From Dryas octopetala (lineage: Eukaryota > Streptophyta > Magnoliopsida > Rosales > Rosaceae): 64,000 nucleotides of DNA. Numbering within the stretch: the stretch's first letter is position 1; each line of letters begins with the position of its first letter. The DNA is taken from positions 15,355,738-15,419,737 of the forward strand of contig OY992833.1 in NCBI GenBank assembly GCA_963921425.1, read 5' to 3'. The notes under the pieces are model-generated. The model did not search any database and had not been told where the DNA came from. It saw only the letters and a program-made list of their open reading frames with translations. A program made the translations under genes and the position numbers. Below are positions 22,501 through 33,942 of the stretch, one piece after another.

Positions 22501-23554
22501 CAAATACTTCATCAATGCTGGATTCAAGAGAAGCAAAAGCGAGCCAACACTCTATACCAAAACTCAAGGTAACTCCATTCTTATTGTCTCTTTATATGTT
22601 GATGATCTTATCTATACAGGAGACAATGAAAAATTAATTCAAGAATTTAAAGAAGATATGATGAAGACATTTGAGATGAGTGACCTCGGTAAATTACACT
22701 ATTTTCTTGGCATTGAGATAAGCCAAGAAGAAAATGGAATCTTCGTATGTCAAAAGAAGTATACTGAAAATCTCTTGAAGAAGTTCAAGATGTCTGGGTG
22801 CAAGACTGTGGCTACACCGCTCATCACCAAAGAAAAGCTAAGAAATGACTATGGATTCGGAAAAGCGGAGGCATCAAAGTACAGAAGTCTCATTGGAAGC
22901 CTACTTTATCTAACAACAACTCGACCAGACATTATGTACGCGACCAGCCTACTTTCAAGGTTTATGCAAACTCCAAGTTAGATACACTATGGAGCAGCAA
23001 AAAAAATATTAAGGTACTTGCAAGGAACTATTGATTATGGTATATGGTATAGACCTTCTACAGATACAAGGCTATTTGGATTCATAGATAGCGACTGGGC
23101 TGGAGCGGACGACTTCAAAAGTACATCAGGCTATGCATTCACAATTGGGTTTGGCATATTCTCATGGTCTTCAAGAAAACAAGAGACAGTAGCACAATCA
23201 TCAGCCGAAGCGGAGTATGTGTCAGCGTCAAGTTCAGCCTGCCAAGCTATATGGCTGAGAAGAATATTTGAAGACATGGGAGAACAACAAAATGAAGCTA
23301 CTAAAATATTTTGTGACAACAAGTCTGCTATAGCGATGGCAAAAAATCCAGTGTTTCATGGTAGGACAAAACACATTGCCATTAAGCATCATTTTCTAGG
23401 TGAAGTCTCAGCAAACAAGGAGATAGAACTCAAGTATTGCAAGACGGAGAAGCAAATAGCAGACATCTTCACCAAGGCACTTCCAAGACCAAGATTTGAA
23501 ATGCTACGAAGCATGCTTGGAGTATCCCAAATGTGCATTAAGGAGGAGTGTTGA
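19530..23554 (+). pseudogene. Copia gag-pol polyprotein with nine stops and two frameshifts
   Basis: The frame starts at ATG 19530 and ends at TGA 23552-23554. Order: gag; zinc knuckle CGTCKKTSHLEKNC plus a second, CRNCKKFGHMEKDC, near 20295-20405; protease with WYIDSGCSNHM near 20505; pre-integrase and integrase with HKRFGH, HTDVCGP and CRNxP-like motifs (20880-21600); reverse transcriptase with LYVDDLIYTGD near 22595; RNase H with DSDWAG and CDNKSAI; and a C-terminal HFLGE segment. Stops lie at 19596, 19809, 19833, 20091, 20586, 20739, 21766, 22099 and 22979. A one-base insertion near 21216 and a four-base insertion near 22235 shift the frame. It cannot make a full protein. Confidence 0.95.
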
Positions 23555-24124
23555 AAATTAATGCACATTATTGGAAAATACTACAAAATTCTAGAGACTT
23601 CCTCAAAGCCCATACAAATTAAAGCTAGAATATTCCACATAGTTCTACATAATTTTAAAAGGCTAGAAGATAGCTTGATAAGAAGAAAGAGTATTCTAGA
23701 TAAATCTATTAGTAACTATCTTAACTAGAGAAGTCTACATAATTCTACATAAAAGAAGAGTCTAGAATATTAAGCTTATATAAGAATGTACTATAACATA
23801 ATTAAAAGTGTAGTATACTCTAGAACCTACTAGTAGCATGTGGCTAATAGATGTTCTAGAGAAGTCAAGAGGGTTCATCTACTCTTTATATATATAGCAT
23901 GTACCCATATCTAAATGTAAGCAAGAGGCAATACTAAAAGCCACTAGTCCTAAAGTCCTATTGTCCTAGACATCTACATCTCCACTTGTATCCTCCTTTG
24001 TTCATCAATAAAAGATACTTTGTTTTATAGTTTAAACACTTCTCATATCAAGCATAGATAGCTAATAGAAGCTTACACAAGCCAATAGCTACGAGTATCC
24101 TAAACACCCTCTAAATTTCTAACA
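23549..24124 (+). repeat. 3' LTR of the copia element
   Basis: Same length as the 5' LTR and seven substitutions from it, five of them transitions. Its right edge meets the resumed gypsy protease sequence. Confidence 0.93.
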
Positions 24125-24960
24125 GATTCAAGTAGCTGTGAAAATGTGGTGGCAGAAGAGGCTGTTCAGATATTGGGGTTAGCTACAGAGAAACACCCAC
24201 ACCCCTACAAACTATCCTGGCTGAAGAAAGGCATTGATCGAGGTGACAATATTAAAGCGTTGTTTTGTTTCTTTCTCTATTGGTTCCAAATATAAGGATC
24301 AGGCGTGGTGCGATGTCATTGCTATGGATGCATGCCACCTTTTATTGGAGAGGGCGTGGCATTTTGATTCAGGTGCATGTGATGCATGATGGCAAAAGGA
24401 ATACCTACAGTTTTTTGATTGACAACACTAGGATTGTGTTGTTTCCTAGTAAAGAGGCCGTTCCTAAACTTACAATTGTGGAAAGTAATAATATGTTAGC
24501 AAGAAAAGAATTTGGAGAAGAGATGAAAAACAATGGCTTGGTTTACTTGTTGATTGAGAAATAATGTGAGCAGGAGCATGCCATCCCAAAGACAGCCTGA
24601 ATCTTGATTGAAGAATTCAATGACGTCTTTCCAAATGAGTTGTCGGGCATACTGCCACCACTTTGAGACATACAACACCAGATTGACATCGTTCTTGGAT
24701 CAATTTTGTCTAATCGACCCCATTATCGCATGAGCCTCAAGGAGCATGAGGAATTACGCCGTCAAGTCGAGGAGCTGCTATATAAGGGCCAAATCCAGGA
24801 AAGTCTAAGTCATTGCGCGGTACTAGCTCTACTCACGCCAAAAAAGGATGGAACCTGGAGGATGTGAGTTGACAGCCGGGCAATTAATAAGATCACCATT
24901 CTCTACAGATTTCCTATTCCTTAAATTTTGGGTAGGGTCATTACATTAATACAAAAGGTA
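24125..24960 (+). pseudogene. Ty3/gypsy chromovirus protease-reverse transcriptase (right half of split element)
   Basis: The protease continues with SSCENVVAEEAVQILGL, in the frame interrupted at 18903. It is followed by a linker with DVIAMDACHLLLERAWHFD and by the start of reverse transcriptase ([39 protein letters not shown]). Stops and shifts occur throughout. The element ends early in reverse transcriptase near 24930; the remaining RT, RNase H and integrase parts are absent. Confidence 0.8.
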
Positions 24961-25900
24961 TGTGTTACGTTAAAAACTAGAAAATTAAACGAAGTGAAAC
25001 AATAGCCTACAATATCCAAGGAAGAAAATGGACGGTATGCCTCAACATGAAATGACTCGATCTCCACCAACGCTAGTACCATGGGGGGAACAATTTAAGA
25101 CAAAATAGAGAAATTGTGAGATAAACTCAGTGAATGGACAATTTTATAGAAACGAAAATAAATGTTATTTATCTTTTCATAAATATTATAGAATCACGTT
25201 TAGCTCTAAGACCTCCCGTCACTCTTTGAAATCCCCCAGTTTTAAAACTATCTTACGATCTTTAAGAAATTTACAAAATTATTTAAACTCAACAAACTAA
25301 ATAAAACAGTGTATAACTTCTCAAGAAAACAACTTTCTAAAATAAAAGAGTCATAAAAACATCGTAACGGAAACCTTGATAGAACTCAAAATAATTCCTC
25401 ACTTAAATTCATATTTAAATAACTTTTGAAGACAACAATTTAATTCCACCTTGCTTATACTCTGAAAACCTGGCCATATACCTATGCAGAATTCCTGCAT
25501 CGCACAGACAGACAGTATGCTGGCCATACACACGCGAAAAGTAAAATCCATACACGTGCAGGCAATCCTGGTCTGACGTGCACTCAGAGTAGCCCCCAAA
25601 GGGCTAAGCATCCCAACATATGGCCCAAAAGCCTAAATGTGTGCCATGATGGGTCTCAAAGACCTATCCAATTTGATAATCTGAAGGGTACTGCAAAGGG
25701 TGGATTTTGAAAGACAACAACAATTCAACAAATAACATAACTTTTACTTAGAATGTCAACTAGCTCCCCAAACCTTTTTCGAAACTTTTCAAAATGAAAT
25801 AATCAATCAATATAAATCCCAATTCCACCTTTCTCACAATAGGCCCAAAATAAAATAAGTTATAAATCCCAATTCCATCTAGTGTAAGGACAACTTAGGA
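24961..25900 (-). repeat. LTR-like DNA in reverse orientation
   Basis: No coding sequence. The stretch at about 25010-25090, read in reverse, resembles the part of the 1730-4560 segment around 4190-4265, so it is probably an LTR fragment of the same family in the opposite orientation. Boundaries unclear. Confidence 0.35.
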
Positions 25901-27621
25901 ATTTCTTGAATGGACATGTGAGATCAGGCTAAGCTCTAGAATTCAGGTAGGGGGATCTGAGGAACCTTTGACTGTAAATTTGATTGTATTGAATCTTTGT
26001 TGAAAAATGCGATATATGTGTTAATACATGATTTATATGAATTATCAGAATTACTTGAGTATGATATGAATTAGTTAATTATTATATATAATTATGTGCA
26101 TTTATTTGAATGTGAAACATAATTCATTGAGAATTGAAGTTACGGTGGTGAGAAGGGATTGAGGATTTAAATTCTGTTATTTAAAATTCGTAGTGTGCGC
26201 GGGGAGTGAAGCTCCTTCAATAGAGATTGATAAAACGATCTAACCTCCCCAAAACGCATTGGACCTTCGGCAGAGACCGAAGTTAGGATATCTTGCACTT
26301 TAGCTACGGTTAAAGTGAAGATGTGCATTGCAATTTATATTTCAATATGCATCAAGTGTTAATTCGTATAATAGAACATTTGGGGCCACAGTGGTAAAAT
26401 GCATGGTATGTGCAAGCCTGTTTGTTTTATTATATGGATTAACTTTTTATCCATATTATGAGGCTTAAATCGAGGAAGTGTAGCATAACATTTATGCATT
26501 AATAAAATTATTATATTATATATTATCTCCTCTATGTTATATGTTTCAATGAGCTTCAGTATAATTGCATGATAAGGTTGAATGTCCCTACTGAGTCGTT
26601 GGTTTAAGCTCACCCCTTCATAGACTTTGCAGATACTATAGCGAGAGTTAGTGCGAAACTGACCGGGAGTAATTATGATAATTGAGCGTGAACCAAGTTG
26701 GAGCTTAATTATTTGAAGATTTTGAGACTGTGAGTGTTGTATTGTACAGAAGTATGACTTACGTTGTAAATTAAGCTTGAATCCAGTTTGTAGTATAATA
26801 ATAGTACGAAGTTTATTTCCATTTATTTTATTTTCCTTCGAGAGTTGAATCACACTATAATTCTATAATTAGAGTGTGATTCACACCTTAATTCTAAATT
26901 AACTCTTAATCCGGTGGCGGGCTTTATATCACACCTTAAAAGGATTTTAGGCCAACGGCTCCTTCGTGGTTTTAGCAAATCCGGTGGCGGGCTTAAGCTA
27001 ATAATGGTATATTTTCAATCCTCTTAACATTCTCTAGCTATTGGTGATGTCCTTGGAGCTTAATTGTTGCAGGATTGAATAGCGCAATTTGGGTCTCATG
27101 GCCACCGTGATCTTCGCCTCTGGTGGTGGTTCGTGGGACATGTCTTTCCTATTATTTTTAATGCCTCAGTTTAATTGATGGATTTGATCTCTCCCTGAAT
27201 TCGAAACCTAGAGAATTGCTAAAGATCTTGTGATAACCGATCCCGGCAGCCATCGTGCGTGGTGGCCAACCCAATTTTCAGCTATTTAATTTCTGGCCTA
27301 TCAATATATTTGTGAACTTTGGAAATAAATTGTGACACACTGTTATTGTGGACATGTTGCAATGGCTCAAAGATTTTTGTCCAGAACCCATTCAGTTGTT
27401 GAACCTTAATTCGAAATCGAAACTGTAATGATCAGTAGACAATTCTCAAGAAAGGTAAAAGCCAGTTTGAATGTTTAAATTGAGTTCTGTAGTGATCAGA
27501 TTGTATTGATTATGGAAATTATTAGACCTCAGTTAGGTCATTATGGTAGTTTGGTCATTTCATGTATTCTAACAGAAACTTGTATCATTATTTAACGAAG
27601 AGTTTAATCCTACCCTAGATC
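25901..27621. other. Non-coding, LTR-like flank of the CACTA element
   Basis: Contains no supportable gene. AATCCGGTGGCGGGCTT occurs twice (about 26909 and 26979). The composition resembles LTR DNA and may continue past the CACTA element at 33943-34620, but ends were not found. Confidence 0.3.
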
Positions 27622-28614
27622 CTTCACTACAAGAAAAACCTTAATATATATCAGTGATTAACCGATATCTATTTAGGTTTCCAACCGATATATTGAGTGC
27701 TGATATCTATTCTCTCATATTACATATCGGTTATGCACTGATGTCTATACTATATTAGATATCGTATTTGTTTGATAATCTGATATGATATACCACTATC
27801 GTTATCAGATATTAATCATTTCTGATATCTTAAAAACTGCATTCCGATATGTAAGATACTTATGATATCATTAGTAATTTTGAAACCGATATAAAAAATG
27901 TATTTAATATCGTCTTGGTACTTAAAATCAGATATAAAATGAGTATAACATATCGGTTTTGTAATTAACATTAGATATAAATGGTGTATCACATATCAAT
28001 TTGATACTTTAAATCTAATATAAAAAGTGTATAACATATCGATCTGTACTTAAAATTGGATATAAAAGGTGTATAACATATTGGTTTGGTATTTAAAATC
28101 TGATATAAAAGTATGCTTTAGATATCGATTTTTTGTTTTTTAAATGATGTTGAAACTTCATTCATTATCGTTGCATTTTTACATAATCTGATATGCAATA
28201 GCTTCTTATATTGATAAAAATTAATTGGTAAATATGTATCCACACAACAATTACTAAGCTTCTAAAGTAATCCAACTTAAATTCTTCCATTCATATAAAT
28301 GAATCAAACATCCAAACTCAGTAATGAAGTTAACAAAATAAGATTACAAATCCATATAAAAATATAGATAGCCCTCATCATGTATACCCCAAAATCACTA
28401 TCCTATCTCCATAACCTTCACAAAATCCATCTCTATCTGGCTAGATCCTAATTAAACACATGCCAACATGTACAAAAATAATGAAGGCATGACAGTGCAA
28501 TTCAGCTAGGCCTAAATTCTGCCTATACAAAAGATTTAAATGTGAACTAACTAGTATATATCTTCATATCTAAAACAAAATGCTCAAAAAGGTACCAAAA
28601 ACATGCATGTTAGT

Positions 28615-28713
28615 CTAAATAAAATTCATGGAAACATAATCTCCCCATTCAACCCGGACTTCATCTATTTGTTCCTGTGTGTAACTGCTTCTCTTGTTCT
28701 TCAGGTGACTCCA
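28615..28713 (-). other. Exon-like segment with stop codon inside the CACTA element
   Basis: On the minus strand, CTTGTTTTCAG is a good acceptor before 28713. From there 32 codons stay open to TAG (28617-28615), including YTQEQIDEVRVEWGDY. It could be the last exon of an internal transposon gene. I do not recognise the family. A possible partner is at 29483-29539. Confidence 0.35.
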
Positions 28714-28884
28714 CTGAAAACAAGAAAGAAAAGTGCATTAATTAATAAGATTGCAGCAAGGATCCCAAAGTATTAAAAAGTGTATTCAGCAAGGATCCCA
28801 AAGGGCATTAAGAAAATATAGGCCAAAAGCATTAATAAGATTGCATCAAGTATTGAATTTAGATGGCTGCACATATATATATAT

Positions 28885-29223
28885 ATGATTCAGATGGCTT
28901 TCAGATGGCCTACATTTCGTGCATTCAGCAAGGGCTTTCAAATGGCTGCACATATATATGATTCAAAAAACATAGAGCCTCACTACCCTCCTAACCCTTA
29001 CGTACAACCACCTATATATTCTCCATTTCTGGTTGCTTATCCCCTCCTCACCTATGATGGATACTTGGTTTCAGACTACAAGATAACCACTTACTTCTTA
29101 CCCAAATTCATCTCTCCATCCCACAGACAGACACACAAATTTGAAGGCAAACTGAAGAATCAATCCCAGAAAGACCTGTGCATGGAATTACAGAAGTGCC
29201 TCCAAGAAGACGTCAATGATTAA
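28885..29223 (+). other. 112-codon ORF of unknown nature inside the CACTA element
   Basis: Open frame with a proline/tyrosine-rich middle (PPNPYVQPPIYSPF) and a C-terminal LCMELQKCLQEDVND. Its start lies in a short repeat (TTCAGATGGCT-like words). I recognise no domain. It could be a captured gene piece or chance. Confidence 0.2.
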
Positions 29224-29482
29224 GTGGCCCAGAAATGTATCTTTTATTTTCTTGTTTCAGTTACACTACATTTTTGGCCTCTGTAGTTTTACCAGATTGC
29301 CACTTAAAAGAAAGAGGGGAGAGAGAGAGGTGCAAGAGATTAAGAAATAGATAAAAGTTTAAACAGTACACCCATCACTCTTAACTCAAACTGCAGAATA
29401 TTGAATGTAATAGCAATCCATCACATATAGTTCAAAAGAAAGTGAATTATGCAAGCAATGATGTTAGGAGTTAATGGTATAC

Positions 29483-29539
29483 CAGCTGAAGCAGCTCCCT
29501 AACTTTCTTCACACGTTTTTGTTTCAACTTCGCCTCTTC
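29483..29539 (-). other. Short charged exon-like segment inside the CACTA element
   Basis: A 57-base segment on the minus strand lies between an acceptor (GGAGCAG) and a donor (GTATAC). It encodes 19 residues rich in K and E (EEAKLKQKRVKKVRELL), a likely coiled coil. It is phase 0 at both ends, compatible with splicing to 28713. Speculative. Confidence 0.3.
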
Positions 29540-31474
29540 CTGCTCCAAAATACATCAACAAATAAGAGAACAAGATTAAAAGCTACCTAGAACTTTGTTG
29601 TAATCAATCTTACAAATCCTAATGCATCAAAAGTAGCTCATAGGATGAAATAAATCACCTTATAGAGACAAAATACGAAATTCCAAAAGCATTCTGATAT
29701 AGTGCAAGAAAACTCATACCTATCAGACACAAAATTTGAAAAATTTAAGTTTGCAGACAAATAATCACTACAACAAATCTGGGCAACACTCACCATTTTT
29801 TTCCTACATCTATTGCTCCATTAGCAACTAAATTGAGTTGGCTAGACCAATTGCCACTATACAGTCACTAAAATGTTGATGGTTGTACAGAATGGGGTGG
29901 CTATTGGTCTTCGATCAGCACCCCAAAAAATAGTATGGTTGGCTAACTTCATCAAACCTGACATTGATGTAGACAGCTAGCAAGCCAACTAATGTGGCAG
30001 TCCAATGCTAAGTGAATCAAACCATTACTGTTTTGTGGAAGCGTTAGTGGCTGAATCGAGTCACCTTAGAGAATGGTTTCTGAAGTAGTTGCACAATTCA
30101 TTACTAATGTGGCTTAGGAACTGCATTTTGCAATGGATCTAGCTACTAATATTTGCAAGCCTCACCCTCATTTTATAGTTGCATAAAAGCTGCCTTTTGC
30201 AATGGATTCAACCACTAATATATAAGAGCCTTACTTTCATTTTATAGTTGCATGAAAACATATATTGGAATAGAAATTAATTTGAAATTTATGAATTTGT
30301 AAATTAAGCACGTTCTGCAGTACATGATGTAGAGCATCTCTTTTATGCTATTCTTGGAAAATACAGTATTTACTGCATGATTTTCAACCTGTATCATGTG
30401 CATTTCCAAAGGATTGGATGCATATATACTAAGAACACTTGACACACAAGCAAGTTTACAAACAAAATTGGAAATTAAAATGGAACCAATTGTACCAGAT
30501 AACCAAATTGAAGCCAACTGCATATTTATATATTGTAAGTCAACCATCACATACCATAAAATACTTTTAAGTGTTCCAAACTTGTTGACCAAAACATACT
30601 AGACCTATCAGCCTGCCATCTCCATTACATCACATATTAAAAATCATTCCCCTAAACAAAAGGTCCAAACGGAACCAAGTAGACAGATCAAAACATTGAA
30701 CACATCATCTTTAACCAAACTTGCTGTTATATATATACCAAGACCATCACCTTCACCTAAGTATAAAGCAGCAAGTTCACTCAATTTCACCTCAAGGGGA
30801 CTATGTTCACTGAACTAAAATACCAATCAAAATACTAGAAATAGCTTTCTTACTATGATCATATCACCCTGCTCATGGATTAGCTGACATCTCTTCTCCA
30901 TTGTCAGAAGTGGTCCTCATTTCAAATGTAAATTAACTGTATACAAGCTGCTGTGATAATTAGCATATAACAAATACAGAAATCTGCAAGAGAACCAAAA
31001 AATCATATTTCAGAGTTAGAAACATGCCATTATTAAAGTTAGAATTAATAGAAGTGAAAACATACCTTTTGATCATTACCATAAAAAATGGATGGAAAAT
31101 CATCAACAGCCTCTCATGCTAGTCCTAGATCTTCAACCTTATTTCATAGTTTTGATTCAATCTATATGAATAAGGAAAACATTCAATCTAAAAACAGAAA
31201 AGTAATAAAGCATAACAGGGTTAACATGCAAAGTAGACCTTGTAAGTACATTAAAACATATATAGAATCAATTATAACACCTAAATTCTCAAATTACTTA
31301 CACAATAATAAAGAAAATCATTGGACACCTAGAATTAATTATAAAGGACTAGTTAACTACGTCAACATTCCAACTAATTGGACACATTAGATGAAAATCG
31401 ATAAGATAATAGAGGAAGAAGACAAACATACAAAATGCAAAAGCATGAAGCATGTAAACAGAAAATTAAACTAC

Positions 31475-31619
31475 CTGGGAGGTCCCAAGCCTCACACTTT
31501 CTGAGATAAACAACTGCTACAACTTTTGACATGAAACTAACCAGAAACCCTTCAACATAGATAACACTTTCTTCATATGTAGGATGAAATTTGAATTCTG
31601 GAGGAAGATTCTCCTGCAT
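31475..31619 (-). pseudogene. Captured first exon of a NAC transcription factor gene
   Basis: On the minus strand ATG at 31619 opens MQENLPPEFKFHPTYEESV, ending KCEAWDLPG at a GT donor (31474). NAC proteins start LPPGFRFHPTDEELV and have a conserved first intron just after the WDLP motif, so both the sequence and the exon border match NAC subdomains A and B. Several hallmark residues are changed (G to E, R to K, D to Y, L to S). No second NAC exon was found downstream on this strand. The piece lies deep inside the CACTA element, so it was most likely captured and is decaying. Confidence 0.8.
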
Positions 31620-33039
31620 TGAATTTTTATTAGTTTGATCGATTAGAATCTCAAACCAAGTACTGAATCGTTAAATAAATTGGGCAAAGCAGCACCTCCA
31701 GATCAAAAAAATAAATAACCAAATAATCAATTTATAATCAAAGAACAAGAAGCATCAGCCTGACAGAATACCTACAAAAGTCAACCAGAACAAGTGAGAA
31801 ATACAGTTGAAAACTTGAAAAAGCATACCCCACAAGATAAAGTCCCAACATTTATCCTTATTAACATGTTGTTGGGTAAAATAATTTTATTATTCTTCTA
31901 ATTTGCACGCAGAATATAATGGTTTTTTCCTAACAGTATACATACAGATCATAAATAATGATGGTATATATGCATATCACACAACTCTTGTTATGATTTC
32001 CCCTAGCAACTGCCCTTGCATACATGTGCATTCCAGCCTATGTGAACAAGAAAGAGTAGTTAGAAAAAGGAAATTAATCACATTAGTGCAGACGAATGGC
32101 GTACTTTATCATAATATTGAAGGTTCAAAGCTAAACACATGAAAACCTATGAGTGGAAAAACTGAAATCAAGCGGACCTACTAAATGTCTGAATTGCAGG
32201 AACATGTAAGATTTCAACGTAGAAAACTAATCAGAGATACTAAGATTGCGCAAGGAATAAAATCAGTGGGCAGACTAATGAAAGTATTCACCTCACAAGG
32301 AAAATCACATAAACACATTTAATTGTATAATGACTATGAGTCCTTCACCATGTGAAGATGTAGCAAAGCCCAAAAAGGTTATATGCGAGTATAATAAAGT
32401 GTTGAGTGCATCTGAACTTAAAATCATATCTTCAGGCATTGCATAGATATATCAAGAATCATGAAGCATTGAACTGAAAATTAACTTACTGTATTTGAGC
32501 CAACAAGCTATACAGCTTTTTTATCAGCATCATCATCATCATCACAGATATAGTTAACAATGTCCTGCTAACATTGATTTCAGGAAAAAAAAATGTCAGT
32601 GATAAAGGTATTATAGAAAATGTACCACAGATTTCTTAGCGAGCTACCCCATATCTTAAAACTTTCATCAAACATTTAAGTCAGTATAAAAACTATAAGA
32701 TTCTGAAGTGGTTATGGGTTAGAAAGGAAAAGGAAAAAACTAAGATAATGTCTCTCAATCAAGAATGTATCCACCCATAAAACATGGGCCAATCTGGGGA
32801 AGAGTGGGAAAATTAGCAGCTAACATAGCACCATCAGAATCTACAACAGGTGTCACTACACATCACTTGTAAATCAAATACTGATACAAAAATAATAATA
32901 AAAAAGATTAGAGATTTGCAAAGAAGAAATTAACTTGTAACATGAACATATACCCTTTTTCAGAAAACAAAACATCCCATCATAAATCTAACATCCAGGC
33001 ATTAAGCGAAAAAAAAAAACTGCAAAGAACAAAAGTTAC

Positions 33040-33640
33040 CTTTTCCTGCGTTTGGGCATTAAGGCTTCCAGGGCATCTTCGATTCTTTGGGAGAGGAAAT
33101 CGAGAGGTAGGGACGATAGAGAGGGAGCTGAGCGAGTGGATGAGTGAATTTGGGGGTTTTGCAATTTTGGATGAGTGAATCGTGTTTAGGAGGAAGAGAA
33201 AAGAGAGACAGAGAGATCGAAGGAGAGTTTGGTTGATCTGAGTTTGGTCTCAATGATGGGTGATAGATCTCGTATCATTGGTCCTGAGGTCTCGTCGTTG
33301 CCTTCCATCAGTGAGAGAAAGTGAAACCCTAGAATTTGGGGGTTTTGCAATTTTGGATGAGTGAATCGTGTTTAGGAGGAAGAGAAAAGAGAGATAGAGA
33401 GATCGAAGGAGAGTTTGGTCGATCTGAGTTTGGTCTCAATGAGCGAGGGTGAGAGGGAAGGAGCTGAGTTTGGTCTGATGGAGTCTGAGAGAATGTGCCT
33501 GCGAGTGAAGAGTTGTCAAGCCTTTGGGAATTTTTGAGAAGCAGGATCGATGAGGTAGAGACCTCATGGATTCTGGTCTGGGGATTCAGTGAGGGTTTGT
33601 GGTTGAGTGAGAGTGTTAAGGGATAAATGGGGTATGAAGT
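33040..33640 (-). other. Possible leader of an internal CACTA transcript, with a duplicated 108-bp segment
   Basis: On the minus strand this CT-rich segment resembles a 5' untranslated leader. It ends in a short open piece (MPKRRK) before a GT donor at 33039. Sequence at 33146-33257 is repeated almost exactly at 33335-33443. Function inferred only from composition and position near the right end of the CACTA element. Confidence 0.3.
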
Positions 33641-33942
33641 TAGAAGGTACGTGGGAAAAAAATAAACTTAAGTGAGTGAACAGTAACGAGCGCTTTTTTC
33701 TTTATATTAGTTTAGGGTTTAGATATCAGATATGACAATTAGATATCAGTTTTTTACATAATAGTAATTTATACCCAAAATTTTAGATATCAGATTTGGA
33801 ATATGACGATATATAAATGTGTTTAAATATCAATTTTAAAAAACTAAAAATCTAACTGATATTAAAAATTTTTACAATATCGATTACGTTAAAACTGATA
33901 TCTATGTAGTGATGTCTATTTAAGGTTTTTCTTGTAGTGCTT

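Larger units (their letters stand above)
18904..24124 (+). mobile_element. Ty1/copia retrotransposon, two LTRs, coding region defective
   Basis: Two 576-bp LTRs (18904-19479 and 23549-24124) begin TGTTGAAAATTAATG and end TTTCTAACA. Flanking GATTT (18899-18903) and GATTC (24125-24129) are a 5-bp target duplication with one mismatch. A primer-binding site follows the 5' LTR, and a purine tract AGGAGGAG (23541-23548) precedes the 3' LTR. The single gag-pol frame is in copia order but carries nine stops and two frameshifts. The LTRs differ at seven positions counted by eye (about 1.2%). It is inserted in the protease of an older gypsy element. Confidence 0.95.
27625..33939 (-). mobile_element. 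CACTA (En/Spm) transposon, non-autonomous
   Basis: The 20-base ends CACTACAAGAAAAACCTTAA (27625-27644) and their exact inverse (33920-33939) are perfect terminal inverted repeats. The 3-base duplication CTT flanks both sides (27622-27624, 33940-33942), as CACTA elements make. Both subterminal regions (27640-28200 and 33720-33930) are crowded with GATATC/GATATA words, the usual layout for transposase binding. I find no transposase ORF. The interior holds exon-like pieces on the minus strand, including a NAC-domain exon. A second CACTACAA start (29767) has no matching end. Confidence 0.93.
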
